A stretch of 64,000 bases of DNA from Pseudomonadales bacterium (GCA_022825925.1 JAJDVW010000013.1:26686-90685); one strand, 5' to 3'. Shown: positions 1 through 10,757, numbered from the stretch's first letter. Numbers and translations are program-made. The notes: generated by a model not told the origin, from the sequence alone.

Positions 1-127
1 ACCGCGTCGCCGTCGCGCATGTCCTTCGCATGAGGGCGATGTCTCTCGCGACGCCGGGTCGATCCCCCACGCCGGCGATGGCCGATGTCCGATGGGACCG
101 GTCGGCACCCCCGGCTACGTTGGGCGC

Positions 128-1211
128 ATGCCGCAGGACGCCACCTTCAAGCACGTCTTCTCCTTCGCGTTCATGGTCGAGGAACTCGTGCGCTGGCTCG
201 TGGGGGAGCTCCACGGCGCCGCCGAACTGGTCGACGCCCTCGACTTCTCCGGCCTGACGCGCGTGCACGAACAGGCAACCAGCGGACCGGCCGGGGCCAA
301 GCGCCGGCGCGCCAACGACATCGCGTGGGACGTCCCGTTCCGCGACCGCCCGGCGGCGGGCCGCGACTGGCTGCGCCTCGTGCTGATGATCGAACCGCAG
401 GAAACGGTCGACCACCTGATGGCGCTGCGCGTGCGCGGTTACGTCGACAACCACCACCTGGAGCTGTGGCGCGGCAAGCGCTTCGGCGCCACCGACCGAC
501 TGGCGCCGGTGCTGCCCATCGTCATCCACACCGGCCCGACGCGCTGGATCGCCGCGACGCGCGTGATCGACCTCGTGACCCCGACGACGGCCGACGCGCC
601 GCCGCCGGTCGTTCGCTCGCGCCGGAGCGGCCTGTTCGCCGGCGACGGCTACCTGTTGCTTGACACGTCGCGGCTCGCGCCGGACGATTTGCGCCACGAC
701 AACGCGGCGGCGCTGCTGGCCGGGCTGTGCCACCCGACGGTGGAGCACCTGCCGGCGCAGGCGGCGGCGCTGCGGGCGCGGCTGGACGCGCCGCCGTTGC
801 GGGAGTTGCTGGAGGAAGTCCTGGCCTGGGCGCAGCAGCGCGCGCCGGTCGACTGGAATCGACTTGGGAGTGGACGACATGGCGGAAGTGGACCGGCTGC
901 ACGAGTCGGGAGATCTGGAGGCGTACTTCGCGGAACGGCGGCGCGCCATCCGGGATCAGTATCGGAAGGAAGGCGTTGACCGTGGCATCGAGCAAGGCGT
1001 GGCGCGCGGCATCGCCGCAGAGCGGGCGCTGCTGCAGCGCCTGGCGTCGCGCAAGTTCGGAGGCCGCGCCGACGGGCGCCTGGCACCGCTGTTGGCGGAC
1101 ATCGCGGACACGGACGTCCTGGCGACCGTCGGCGAGTGGATCATCGACTGCGACGCGTTCGAGGAACTGGCGGCGCGGCTCGACTCCGCCACCGGCGGCG
1201 GAACGCCGTAA
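128..1211 (+). pseudogene. Rpn-family (PD-(D/E)XK, transposase_31-like) nuclease, apparently split by a frameshift near 855-865
   Basis: Frame +2 gives MPQDATFKHVFSFAFMVEELVRWLV...LLMIEPQETVDHLMALRVRGYVDNHHLELW...; the typical C-terminus (DDMAEVDRLHESGDLEAYFAERRRAIRDQYRKEG...GIAAERALLQRLASRKFGG) continues in frame +3. Confidence 0.7.
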
Positions 1212-1312
1212 CGGCGCGCTGACGGGCGCGCGGCCAGGGAAACTCTGATCAGGCCCGTCCATGACCTCGCTTGACGGCGTCCGCGAATCCGACCTCAACG
1301 ACTCCAGGACCG

Positions 1313-3067
1313 CTACTCGACTTCCAGCCCCGTCGCCCGCTCCGTGACCCGCCCCACGGCCGCCAACACCGCCGCGGCGTCCCCATGCACCGCCACCTTG
1401 CTACGGGCTCGCGTCACCGCCGTGTAGACCAGCTCCCTGGTCAGTACGGTCGAGTCGGCGGGACCGGGAACGAAGGCGACCTCGTGGTATTCGGACCCCT
1501 GCGCGCGGTGCACGGTCAGGGCGAAGAAACTCTCGTGTTCCGGCAGCCGCGACGGGGCCACCTCGAAGCGGTCGGCGGCCGTCCCGAGTTCCGGAAACCA
1601 CACGCGGCTCGTGCCGTCGCGCGCGAGCACGACGCCGGTGTCTCCGTTCGAGAGGCCCGTGACCGGATCGTTGCGCCGGACGATGATCGGCCGCCCCGCG
1701 TAGAACGGCTGGCCGCGGGGGATGAACCCCCGGCCGCGCAGGTGCTCCTCCACCAGCCGGTTGAAACGGTCGGCGCCGAACGGGCCCGTGCGATGGGCGC
1801 ACAGCACCCGGACCGCGGGGAACGGTGGCGCCGCCGGTCCGGCCGCGCGCAGGTTCCGGAGGCACGGCTCCACGGCGGTCGCCGCATAGCGGGCGGCCAG
1901 CCGCGTGAAGCCGTCCGCATCGGGCATGGGTTCCAGCGTGCTGTCGACGTCGCCCGCGTCCTCCAGCGCCGCCAGGGCCGCCCGACCGTCGCCGGCGACG
2001 ATCGCGGTCGCCAACCGCCCGATTCCGCCCCCGGCGTCGAACCGGTAGCTCTTCGTCAGCGCGACGACGCAAGGGTGCAGCGGCGCCTCCGCCGGCCGGG
2101 CCGCGCGGCACAGGTCACCGAGCACCGCGCCCGGCTGCACGGACGCCAACTGGTCGGCATCCCCCAGCACGATCAACCGGGCCCGATCGGGTATCGCTTC
2201 GAGGAGCCGGGCCATCAGGGAGAGATCGACCATCGACGCCTCGTCGACGACGAGGACGTCCAGGCTCAGCGTGCGGGCACGCGACGCGCCGCCCCAACGC
2301 AGCCGCGCGAGGAGCCGATGAACCGTGCTCGCCCGCGGCCGGTAGTCCGCAAGGGCCGGGACGATCGACGCGATCTCGGCGACCTGTCCTCCGACCGACT
2401 CCTGGAGACGGGTGGCGGCCTTCCCCGTCGGCGCCGCGAGCCCGATCCGCTCGGGCGCCGCCAGGCCGGCCCCGACGAGCAACGCGATGAGGCGCACGGC
2501 CAGGGTCGTCTTGCCGGTACCCGGACCTCCCGTCACGACGCACAGGCGTCGCTCGAGCGCCGTCCGGGCGGCGCGGCGCGGAGCCTCGTCACTGGCCGGG
2601 AACAACGCTTCGACCAGGTCCGGGGAGGCGGCTGCCGGCGCCGGCGCGGCCTCCGCCAGCGCCAGCAATCGTTCCGAGACGCGCCGCTCGGCATTGCGGA
2701 ACCGAGCCAGGTACAGCCGGCCGCGCCGGTCCAGGACCAGCGGCCTCGGTTCCGCGACGTCGGGGCCGGCGACCGCCGGACTCTCCTCCAGGAGCTTCCG
2801 CCAGTTCGCGAGATCCGGCGTGGGCTGGTCGCCCTCCCCGGCCGGCGCGGCGAGCGCCGCGCCCACGGTACCCGCGGCGCAGCGCACGAGATCGAGGTAG
2901 GCGTGACCGGCGCGGCAGCGCGCGCTCGCCAGCGCCGCGGCGAGCTCGACCTCGGGACATCCCCGACCGTCGAAGTCCGCGACGAGGCCGGCGAACGCCC
3001 GGTCGATGTCCTCGAGCAGTCCCGCATCACACAGTTCGCCGATCAGGCCGGCGTGCAGATCCGTCAC
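1313..3067 (-). CDS. recD: Exodeoxyribonuclease V alpha subunit RecD
   Basis: Walker A VTGGPGTGKTTLAVRL, VVDEASMVDLSLMARLL, C-terminal TVHRAQGSEYHEV...YTAVTRA; GTG start overlaps recB stop by 4 nt. Confidence 0.95.
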   Translation of the reverse strand: MTDLHAGLIGELCDAGLLEDIDRAFAGLVADFDGRGCPEVELAAALASARCRAGHAYLDLVRCAAGTVGAALAAPAGEGDQPTPDLANWRKLLEESPAVAGPDVAEPRPLVLDRRGRLYLARFRNAERRVSERLLALAEAAPAPAAASPDLVEALFPASDEAPRRAARTALERRLCVVTGGPGTGKTTLAVRLIALLVGAGLAAPERIGLAAPTGKAATRLQESVGGQVAEIASIVPALADYRPRASTVHRLLARLRWGGASRARTLSLDVLVVDEASMVDLSLMARLLEAIPDRARLIVLGDADQLASVQPGAVLGDLCRAARPAEAPLHPCVVALTKSYRFDAGGGIGRLATAIVAGDGRAALAALEDAGDVDSTLEPMPDADGFTRLAARYAATAVEPCLRNLRAAGPAAPPFPAVRVLCAHRTGPFGADRFNRLVEEHLRGRGFIPRGQPFYAGRPIIVRRNDPVTGLSNGDTGVVLARDGTSRVWFPELGTAADRFEVAPSRLPEHESFFALTVHRAQGSEYHEVAFVPGPADSTVLTRELVYTAVTRARSKVAVHGDAAAVLAAVGRVTERATGLEVE

Positions 3068-6000
3068 TCCACGCCTCCGGACCGCCCGCCCGCGAAACAG
3101 GCGTCCAGCGCCGCGATGCACGCCGCGCTCGGCCGGTCGAAGTGGATGCCCCGGTCCATCCCGACATCCGGATCCACGCCCCGCAGGAAGAGGTAGAACG
3201 CCCCGCCAACGTGCCGTTCGTAGTCGTAGTCCCGTACGCGAAGCCCCAGGTACCTGTGCAGGGCGACCAAGTAGACAAGGTACTGCAGCCGGTAGCCGCT
3301 GCGCCGCATCGCTTCGTCGAGGTGCGGCCCCGCATATCGGTCGGGGGTCGCGCCAAGCAGGTTGGACTTGTAGTCCACGACGTACCAGCACCCGTCGTGC
3401 ACGGCCACCAGGTCGATGAAGCCGCGCAGGAAACCCTCCAGCCGACGCTCCCCGGCAGCCGCGAAGGGATTGTCGTAGCCGTGCTCGGCCAGCGTCGCTC
3501 CGAGCCGGCGGCGATCGAGACCGTCGACCGGGAAATGGAACTCCATCTCCGGGATCGGCCGGGCCAGTTCCGCCAGCCGAAACCCGCTCCCCGCGCCGCT
3601 GCCGGGACCCGACGCGGCAACGAGCCGTACGCTGCGCGCGTTCTCGACCATCGTTCGCGCGACCCCGGCCCACTCCGCCCCGATACCGAACGCCGCGAGA
3701 CTCTCGCGGCAGAGCTCGTCCAGGTCGCTCGACGGTCCTGCCGAATCGTCGAGGCGCTCGAAGATCCGGTGCAGGCCGTTGCCCGCCCGCGGACCGGCGG
3801 GGAACGCGAAGAGCGTCCGTTCGGGCGCCGTCGGCGCGGAGACATCGTCCGCCTGCTCCGCGGGAACGTCCGCATCACCATCGTGGTCCGGGAGTTCGAG
3901 CTCCTCGTGGTCGGGCGGCGACTCCGCGGCGCCCGTGCCGCGCGCGAGCGCCGAGTAGCTCGTCATCTGCCGCACCCGGCGCGTCGTCCGGCGCGGGCGG
4001 CGGGCTTGCAGGGTGGACAGCGCGAGGGGCCTCTGCGTCGCCGGCACGTCCGGTGCGCCGATCGGGCCCACGGAGATGCCGCCGCCGCTCGCCGCCACGA
4101 GCCCTTCGATGGACTCGCGCCAGCCTTGGGCGCCGAGCTTGCGCGCTTCCCTGGCCGCCTGCTTCAGCGCCAGCTGCGGGTCGGCGCCCGCCTCCGCGCC
4201 CCGACCCCGCAGCAACCAGGCGAGCGGCGCGTGTTCGCAGAACGTCGCCGGTCCCCAGGTGACCACGCAGCGCAGGCGCGCCCGCGTCAGGGCGACGTAG
4301 AGCAGGCGCGCCTCGTCGGCCACGTCCTCGAGCCACGCGCGGTCCCGCTCCGCGCCGCCCGGCGCGAGGTGCAGGACCTCCGGATAGCCCGGTCGCTCGC
4401 GCTCGTGATAGAGGGCCGTCGCCCCCCGGTTGTGCTGCGGCGCCCGCGCGTCCCAGGCGAACGGGCAGAACACCACCGGGAACTCGAGGCCCTTGCTCCG
4501 GTGGATGGAGACGATCTTGACCAGGTCCTCGTCGCTCTCGAGACGCAGTTGGGCGACCTCGTCCCCGCGGCGCACGTTGGCGCGCCGCCGGCTGAACCAG
4601 GCCGCCACCGCCGTCGGCGCAAGGCCGGAACCCGACTCGGCGCGCTGGAGCAGGTCGGCGAGGTGCATCACGTTCGTCAACCGCCGCGCGCCCTCGGGAT
4701 GGCGCAGCAGCCGCGCGGCGCCCCCGGCAAGGGCGTCGTCCGCCGGCGCGACGGCGTCGCCCTCTCCGGCACCCGCCGACCGCTGCCCGAGGTCCCACAG
4801 CAGCCGGCGGACCAGGGTCGCGACCCCCCGCGTCTCCCAGAGCGCCCGCCAGCCCCCCAGCCGCTCCTGCCAGTCGTTCCAGGCCTCGTCGTCGTCGACC
4901 AGGCGGGCGAGCCGCCCGGCATCGAGACCGAACAGGTCCCCGGCAAGCGCCCCGCGCACGCGGTCGGGCGACTGGGGCTTCGCGACCGCCCACAGCACGC
5001 GCTCGAGCTGCTCCGCCTCGCGGCTTTCGAAGACGTCCGCGTCGCCTATCTCTATGCTGCGGATGCCCCGGTCGCGCAGGCAGTCCGCCACCGTGCGGCC
5101 CTGGTCCGTCTTGCGCACCAGCACGGCGATGTCCCCGCCCCGCAGCGGGCGATCGCCGATCCGTGCCCGACCCTCCGCCGCCAGCGCGAGGAGCCCCGCG
5201 ATCTCCCCGGCCGCCTGCCGCGCCGTACGCGGCGTCGCCTCCCGCTTCGAGAGCTGCTTCGGGCCGTTCCCTTCGAATACGCGGAACTGCAGGGGCGCGG
5301 CGTCGTCTTCGCCATCGACCTCGAGGCGCGGCGCCCCCGGCGGAAACGCCGACGCGACCCGCTCGAACTCGAGCTCCGGCAACACAAAGGGGGACGGCCG
5401 GTCGAACAGGACGTTCACGGCCTCGACCAGGGCCGGCACCGACCGATGGTTGCGCAGGAGGTGCAGCCGCTCCTCCCCCATGGACGCACTGGCCTCCAGG
5501 TAGGCGAAGACATCCGCGCTGCGGAAGCGATAGATGGACTGCTTCGGGTCTCCCACGATGAAGACGCCGCCCCGTCCCTCCCCGTAGATGCGCCGGAAGA
5601 TGTCGGCCTGCAGCCGGTCCGTGTCCTGATACTCGTCGATCAGCGCGAACGGATAGCGCTCCCGGATGCGTCCCGCGAGGTCCGTGGACCCCGCGAGGCT
5701 GTGCTGCACGGTCGTCAGCAGATCGTCGTACCCGAGCATCCCGTCGTCCCGCACGCGCCGGTCGATCGCGGCGCGGGCCCCTTCGAGCGCGTCGCGCCGG
5801 GCCCGCGGCAGCCAGTCGGCATAGCGTCCGTGCAGTTGCGCGCCGGCCTTCTCCAACGCCTCCGGCCATCGAGCCAGCGACGGGTGCTCCGCCGGCAAGG
5901 TGACGGCGAGTTCCCGCGGGCAGATATCCTCCCCCGCCCCGACCGCCGCGTCCGCACCGGCCAACGCCCGGTCGAACGCGCCGAGCGCGGCGTCCTCCGA

Positions 6001-6738
6001 GGCGGTGCGTGCACGCGCCGCGTCCAGGGCCGACCGGGCTCCGGCGACCGTCTCTTCCCATGCGCTCTCCGCCTGCTCGAGCACGGCCGTCGACTCGTCG
6101 TCCAGCGGCAGCGCGCCCCGAATCTCGAGATCCCGTTTCGCGACGTTGGCCGCGACCCACTCCACCAGGTCGTCGCCGACGAACTTCTGCCCCAGGGCGA
6201 AACGCACGCGCACGGGAGGAGCCGGGTAGAGCACGCGCCGCCAGTGGTCGCGCACCACCGCGTTCACGACGTCGAATCCGTCCCCGGTCACCTCGAAGCC
6301 GAACGGCAGGCCGCACTCGAACGCGAAGTCCGTCAACACGCGCTGGCAGAAGCCGTGGATGGTCAGCACGTTGGCCCGGTCGAGGTCGGTGACGGCGACC
6401 TCCAACCGCCGGACGACTTCCTCGCGCGCGATACCGAGCCCCTCCCAGTGCGCCGCGAGCTCCACCGCCTGGTCGTCCGGCCGGTTCCCGTCTCCGCCCA
6501 CGAGCCGCAACGTCGCCCGCAGGGTGCGGCGGATCTTGTCCCGCAGTTCGTCCGTCGCCGCGTTGGTGAACGTCACGACGAGGAGTTCGCCGATCTCCCG
6601 CTTCGCCTCCACCACCAAACGCGCGACGAGCGTGGTGAGCGTGTAGGTCTTCCCGGTGCCGGCGCTCGCCTCGATCAGGGTCGTCCGGGCCGGCCCGAGC
6701 GGCAGTTCGAGGGCCGTCCGCTCCGCGTGGATCCCCAT
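3064..6738 (-). CDS. recB: Exodeoxyribonuclease V beta subunit RecB
   Basis: LIEASAGTGKTYTLTTL, LIDEYQDTDRLQADIF, VYVVDYKSN-type nuclease motif (WYVVDYKSNLLG); ATG overlaps recC stop (ATGA). Confidence 0.95.
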   Translation of the reverse strand: MGIHAERTALELPLGPARTTLIEASAGTGKTYTLTTLVARLVVEAKREIGELLVVTFTNAATDELRDKIRRTLRATLRLVGGDGNRPDDQAVELAAHWEGLGIAREEVVRRLEVAVTDLDRANVLTIHGFCQRVLTDFAFECGLPFGFEVTGDGFDVVNAVVRDHWRRVLYPAPPVRVRFALGQKFVGDDLVEWVAANVAKRDLEIRGALPLDDESTAVLEQAESAWEETVAGARSALDAARARTASEDAALGAFDRALAGADAAVGAGEDICPRELAVTLPAEHPSLARWPEALEKAGAQLHGRYADWLPRARRDALEGARAAIDRRVRDDGMLGYDDLLTTVQHSLAGSTDLAGRIRERYPFALIDEYQDTDRLQADIFRRIYGEGRGGVFIVGDPKQSIYRFRSADVFAYLEASASMGEERLHLLRNHRSVPALVEAVNVLFDRPSPFVLPELEFERVASAFPPGAPRLEVDGEDDAAPLQFRVFEGNGPKQLSKREATPRTARQAAGEIAGLLALAAEGRARIGDRPLRGGDIAVLVRKTDQGRTVADCLRDRGIRSIEIGDADVFESREAEQLERVLWAVAKPQSPDRVRGALAGDLFGLDAGRLARLVDDDEAWNDWQERLGGWRALWETRGVATLVRRLLWDLGQRSAGAGEGDAVAPADDALAGGAARLLRHPEGARRLTNVMHLADLLQRAESGSGLAPTAVAAWFSRRRANVRRGDEVAQLRLESDEDLVKIVSIHRSKGLEFPVVFCPFAWDARAPQHNRGATALYHERERPGYPEVLHLAPGGAERDRAWLEDVADEARLLYVALTRARLRCVVTWGPATFCEHAPLAWLLRGRGAEAGADPQLALKQAAREARKLGAQGWRESIEGLVAASGGGISVGPIGAPDVPATQRPLALSTLQARRPRRTTRRVRQMTSYSALARGTGAAESPPDHEELELPDHDGDADVPAEQADDVSAPTAPERTLFAFPAGPRAGNGLHRIFERLDDSAGPSSDLDELCRESLAAFGIGAEWAGVARTMVENARSVRLVAASGPGSGAGSGFRLAELARPIPEMEFHFPVDGLDRRRLGATLAEHGYDNPFAAAGERRLEGFLRGFIDLVAVHDGCWYVVDYKSNLLGATPDRYAGPHLDEAMRRSGYRLQYLVYLVALHRYLGLRVRDYDYERHVGGAFYLFLRGVDPDVGMDRGIHFDRPSAACIAALDACFAGGRSGGVE

Positions 6739-9700
6739 CACGTCACCTCCGTACGCGCATGCACGACCGGGAACAGCAGCTCCTCGGCCAGGACGCGGAA
6801 CTCGCGGCCCAGCGGGCTGCCACCGTCGTACGCCAGGGCCGCGTAGGGGTCCCTGGATTCCGGGAAACCGAAAGGTCCCCCGAACCATTCGTCTTCGGCC
6901 GCCCGAACCCCCCGCGCCCGCGCCGCGGCGGCGTCCTCCCGGCCCCTGGGTCTGGCCGCCGCCGAGGCGTACGCCCAAGAAGTCTTCGGCGCGAACGGCA
7001 ACAGCCTGGACTGGCCGGCCGTCCAGGCGTCGAGCCAGGCGTCGAGCGTCCCCTCCGCTCCGCCGGGCGCCTCGAGCCACTCGGCCTCGACACCGTTGCG
7101 ACCGAGCCCCAGCAGGCAGGCTCGCTTTTCTCCGGTCCCGCCGGCTTCGCCGGCCCACGCGAGGAGCTTCAGCCAGGCCGCCACGCGATCCTTGGGCCGG
7201 ATGCTGCCGATACGCCAACAGAGGACGTAGCCGGCGTCGGCGTCGATGCCCTCGACGGCGCCGGTCACACGCAGTCCGCCGCATGGCAGGTCAACGGCCC
7301 GGGCCGGTGCGGCCAGTGCCTCCCGGTGTTCCGCCATGGCTTGCGCAAGCTCCGAGACGGCCCCCTCGGCGTCCTGTACCGCCATGCGGCCGAGTCCCGC
7401 CTCCGGTAGTGTCGGCTCCGCCGCGGCGACCCGCACGACGCGGTCGAACGGCACGCCCTCGCGCACCAGCTCCCACATCCGGTCCCGCAACCGCCAGCTC
7501 GCGAGACCGTCCAGGCCGAACGGCTCCTCCTCCAGGACCGCCACGTCCTCGACCTCGAGCCGGGCCTGCAGCCGTCGTTGGAGGAACCACTTCGCCGGGT
7601 CCCCGAAGAAACGCGCCAGGGCGTCGAGATCGACCGCCGGGGACGGCTCGCCCGCGTCCGGCGCCGGCGCCCGCATCCGTGCCCCCGCCACGGCGCCCGT
7701 CGCCCCGGACACCGTTTCCGCGGCCTCCAGCATGTGCTGCGAATAGCTGAACAGATCCTGCTCGGAACCGTCGAAGTAGCGGACACTGAAGGGCTGCAGG
7801 GGGTGTCGCACCTCCACGTCCCCGCCCTCGAGCCGTGCGTCGAGATACTCCCGCAGTTCGTCGACGACCACCGACGGGGGAATCGACGCGTCGTCGCGCA
7901 GGCCGCGGCCGGTGTAGGTCACCACGAACGCCCGCCGCGCGGCGAGGAGCGTTTCGAGAAAGGCGAACCGGTCCTCGTCGCGGACGTTGCGGTCGCCGCG
8001 CCGCTCGTCGTCCGCGGCCAGCACGTCGAAGGTCGGCGCTCCCGGGCTTCGGGGAAAACCCCGGTCGTTCATGCCGACGGCGCACACGACCTTGGCCGGG
8101 AACGTCTGGCCCGCGCCGAGACCCGTCACGGTCACGCCGTCCGCAAGCCGCGCTACGGCGCCGCCCTGCGTCTGCACCGCCTCGGCGAGCGCTTCCCGCA
8201 GGACCGGGAAGGGGACGGGCGCATCGACCGCACACTGCGTCTGGAACTCCCCGATCGCTCGCTGCACCGCGGCGGTCTCGCGTCGGACCTCCGCGTCGTA
8301 GGTGCGATCCTCGCCGGCGAAGAACCCCTCCACCACCCCCTCGCGCAGCCGCGTTCCCCACTCGCCGGCCACGCACGTCTCGTCGAGCCAGTCCCGCAGC
8401 GCGAACGCCGCGTCGCAGTAGCGCACGAAACGCCCCAGCAGTTCGAAGTCCTCCGGGCCCGGTTCGAGCCTCCCATCCCGGACCGGACACGGCGCGATTC
8501 CCGCGAAGAGGGCGTCCGTCCCCTCCATGGCGTAGCCGAGCAACAGGCGCTTGAGCCCGAGCCGCCAACCGTGCCCCTCCGTGGCCGGCAGGTCCTCGTC
8601 CCGCCGGTGCGCGGCATCCACGCCCCAACGGATGCCCGCCGCCCGGACCCAGTCCCGCACGTCGGCCAGCCGCTCCTCCGGGATGCCGAAGCGCGCACGC
8701 ACGGAGGCGCACTCCAGGGGCGCCAGCACGGCCTCGGCGCCGTAGCGGGAACCCGGCAGCGCGAGGAGGTCGAGGAGCGCGCGCAGCCCGCGCGTCTCGC
8801 CCGCCGGCGGACGCGCCACGTGGAACGGTATCCGGCCGGCGGTCGCGAAGACCGACTCGATGGGCGGTCCGTAGTCCGCGAGGCTCGGCGTCACGACCAG
8901 GACGTCCGCGGGCTCGACGTCGTCGTGTTCGTCGAACAGGGCGAGCAGCCTGTCGTGCAGCACCTCCGCCTCGCGCACCGCGGAGTGGCAGACGTGGATC
9001 TGCAGAGACGAGTCGGCGCCCTGCTTTGGAGCCTTGAGGGCCGCGCCTTCCGCGGCCGTGCGCAGATCGAGGATGTCCTGCTGCACCTGCCCGAGCACGG
9101 TCGCTTGCCCCGGCGCGTCGTACAGCTCGTCCGGCGCGCCGATGGCCAGCTCCCGCTCCGTGAGCAGGGCCTGCAAGTCCCGGGCGGGCTTGCCGAGCGC
9201 CGCCAGGATCTCGTTGCCTTCGGTGCGGTAGTCGTCCGCCGGGTCGAGCGGGTCCGCCCGCCGCCGGATTACGCGCTTCGGCGCGATGTCGCTCCAGTAC
9301 TCCCGGCACGGGCTGAGGAGGAAGAGATGCACGTCGATGTCGCCCTCGACCCGGCGCAGCACGTCCAGGTACGACGGGGACAGCATCCCGAGACCGAAGA
9401 AGCTCACCCGCCCCGGCCAGGACGCGGGCGGTTCCCACGCCGTCTCGTGGAACGCGTCGACCGCGGCCACCCAGTGGGCTCGGCCGGCGTCCTCCGCGGT
9501 CAGCCGCTGCCAGAGCCGTGCCTGCCAGTGCGGCGTCTCGCCGGCCTCCCAGGCGCGAATCCAGTCCGGGCGGTAGAGGAGGCATCGGTCGTACACCCGC
9601 GCGAGACGGGTTGCGAGCCCGAAGCGCTTGCAGGGGTCGCCGTCAGACAGGTAACGCCGCACGGGGGCATGGCGCGCGTCGGCGAGCGCCTCGAACACGC

Positions 9701-10034
9701 GCCACCGCAGCCGCTCCGGCGCAAACGGCTGCTCCCTCGGCAACGTCGGCACCGCTTCGCGCATGATCGACCAGGCGAACTGCGCCGGCAGTTCGATCCG
9801 CTGGTGTGCGGCGACGCCAAGATGCCGGGCGAGTTCGAGGGTCAGCCAACGTCCGAGCGTCGGGTGCGGCACGACGATGCGCTCGGGTTCGAGCGGGTCG
9901 CCCGGCGCCTCCAGGATGCACTGCGCGAGCCTCGCGGCGAGCGTCTCGAGACGGTTGCCGGCGTGAATCTCGATGCGGGTCTCCCGACCGTGGGCCTGGC
10001 GGCCGCTTCTATTCGGCGTCGAACACGGCCGCAA
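6738..10034 (-). CDS. recC: Exodeoxyribonuclease V gamma subunit RecC (start uncertain)
   Basis: IHAGNRLETLAARLAQCI..., VVPHPTLGRWLTLELAR, FFGLGMLSPSYLDVL; operon with recB and recD. Homology begins near 9974; nearest in-frame candidate start is TTG at 10034. Confidence 0.9.
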   Translation of the reverse strand: MRPCSTPNRSGRQAHGRETRIEIHAGNRLETLAARLAQCILEAPGDPLEPERIVVPHPTLGRWLTLELARHLGVAAHQRIELPAQFAWSIMREAVPTLPREQPFAPERLRWRVFEALADARHAPVRRYLSDGDPCKRFGLATRLARVYDRCLLYRPDWIRAWEAGETPHWQARLWQRLTAEDAGRAHWVAAVDAFHETAWEPPASWPGRVSFFGLGMLSPSYLDVLRRVEGDIDVHLFLLSPCREYWSDIAPKRVIRRRADPLDPADDYRTEGNEILAALGKPARDLQALLTERELAIGAPDELYDAPGQATVLGQVQQDILDLRTAAEGAALKAPKQGADSSLQIHVCHSAVREAEVLHDRLLALFDEHDDVEPADVLVVTPSLADYGPPIESVFATAGRIPFHVARPPAGETRGLRALLDLLALPGSRYGAEAVLAPLECASVRARFGIPEERLADVRDWVRAAGIRWGVDAAHRRDEDLPATEGHGWRLGLKRLLLGYAMEGTDALFAGIAPCPVRDGRLEPGPEDFELLGRFVRYCDAAFALRDWLDETCVAGEWGTRLREGVVEGFFAGEDRTYDAEVRRETAAVQRAIGEFQTQCAVDAPVPFPVLREALAEAVQTQGGAVARLADGVTVTGLGAGQTFPAKVVCAVGMNDRGFPRSPGAPTFDVLAADDERRGDRNVRDEDRFAFLETLLAARRAFVVTYTGRGLRDDASIPPSVVVDELREYLDARLEGGDVEVRHPLQPFSVRYFDGSEQDLFSYSQHMLEAAETVSGATGAVAGARMRAPAPDAGEPSPAVDLDALARFFGDPAKWFLQRRLQARLEVEDVAVLEEEPFGLDGLASWRLRDRMWELVREGVPFDRVVRVAAAEPTLPEAGLGRMAVQDAEGAVSELAQAMAEHREALAAPARAVDLPCGGLRVTGAVEGIDADAGYVLCWRIGSIRPKDRVAAWLKLLAWAGEAGGTGEKRACLLGLGRNGVEAEWLEAPGGAEGTLDAWLDAWTAGQSRLLPFAPKTSWAYASAAARPRGREDAAAARARGVRAAEDEWFGGPFGFPESRDPYAALAYDGGSPLGREFRVLAEELLFPVVHARTEVT

Positions 10035-10653
10035 CGTCCACGCCGAGCCCCGGCAGGCAGACGGACCCGGCCCGGTCGCCGCGATGGAACGTCGCGTACT
10101 CGGCGTAGGAGGCGCCTTCCAGCACAAGCACCGTCACCGTGTCCTCGAGGGGGTCGACGATCCAGTACTCGGAAATCGCCGCCTCTGCGTAGTCGGTGCG
10201 TTTCTGCCGCCGGTCGCGGTCGCCGCCATCGGGGCTGACCACCTCCATCACCAGGTCCGCGCCGCTCCAGTACGCGTTGGCCCGACGCGGGTCCTGGGCA
10301 TCCCGCACGAGCAGCAGATCCGGTTCGCGGAACTTGGCGGTGCCGATGCGCAGCCGCAGCGGTGCGAACCGGACTACGCCACCCGTCCCCTCCACCACCG
10401 ACAAACACGCCAGGAACAGGAACTGCAGGATGGCCTGGTGTCGATCGGTGGGCATGGGCAGGACCTCGAGTCTTCCGTCCGTGAATTCGAGGAGGCGGTC
10501 GCAGACGTCGGTCAGGCGGAGGTATTGCTCGGGGGTCCAAAGTCCCTGGAGGCAACCGAGATCCACGAGGGCGTGGTCGTCGCTCGCGGCCATTCGCAAC
10601 CCGACCCGTAACCCGTCTCCATGCTCGAGAGGCTCGACCGCCATTCCCGCCAA
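10009..10653 (-). CDS. Uma2 family (DUF820) putative endonuclease
   Basis: LLEFTDGRLEVLPMPTDRHQAILQFL...REPDLLLVRD...DLVMEVVSPDGGDRDRRQKRTDYAEAAISEYWIVDP. Confidence 0.9.
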   Translation of the reverse strand: MAGMAVEPLEHGDGLRVGLRMAASDDHALVDLGCLQGLWTPEQYLRLTDVCDRLLEFTDGRLEVLPMPTDRHQAILQFLFLACLSVVEGTGGVVRFAPLRLRIGTAKFREPDLLLVRDAQDPRRANAYWSGADLVMEVVSPDGGDRDRRQKRTDYAEAAISEYWIVDPLEDTVTVLVLEGASYAEYATFHRGDRAGSVCLPGLGVDVAAVFDAE

Positions 10654-10757
10654 CGCCGTTTCCGTGCAACGCCCGACGCAGTGTCAGTGACCCCGGCGAT
10701 GCCTGTCAACGGACGCTGTAGAATGCGCGTCCCTCGCGCCTCCCCGCATCGCCCGCC

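Noticed and set aside
1271-3196. 641-aa plus-strand ORF
   Set aside because: Antisense to recD; no recognisable domain, arginine-rich.
3142-6846. 1234-aa plus-strand ORF
   Set aside because: Antisense to recB, which has clear helicase/nuclease motifs; low-complexity R/P/A-rich composition typical of high-GC spurious ORFs.
9974-10127. recC lacking a start codon
   Set aside because: No ATG/GTG lies close to the RecC homology start, but an in-frame TTG at 10034 is available, so this is probably only an uncommon start with a short overlap into uma2.
7578-10238. 886-aa plus-strand ORF
   Set aside because: Antisense shadow of recC; no domain signal.
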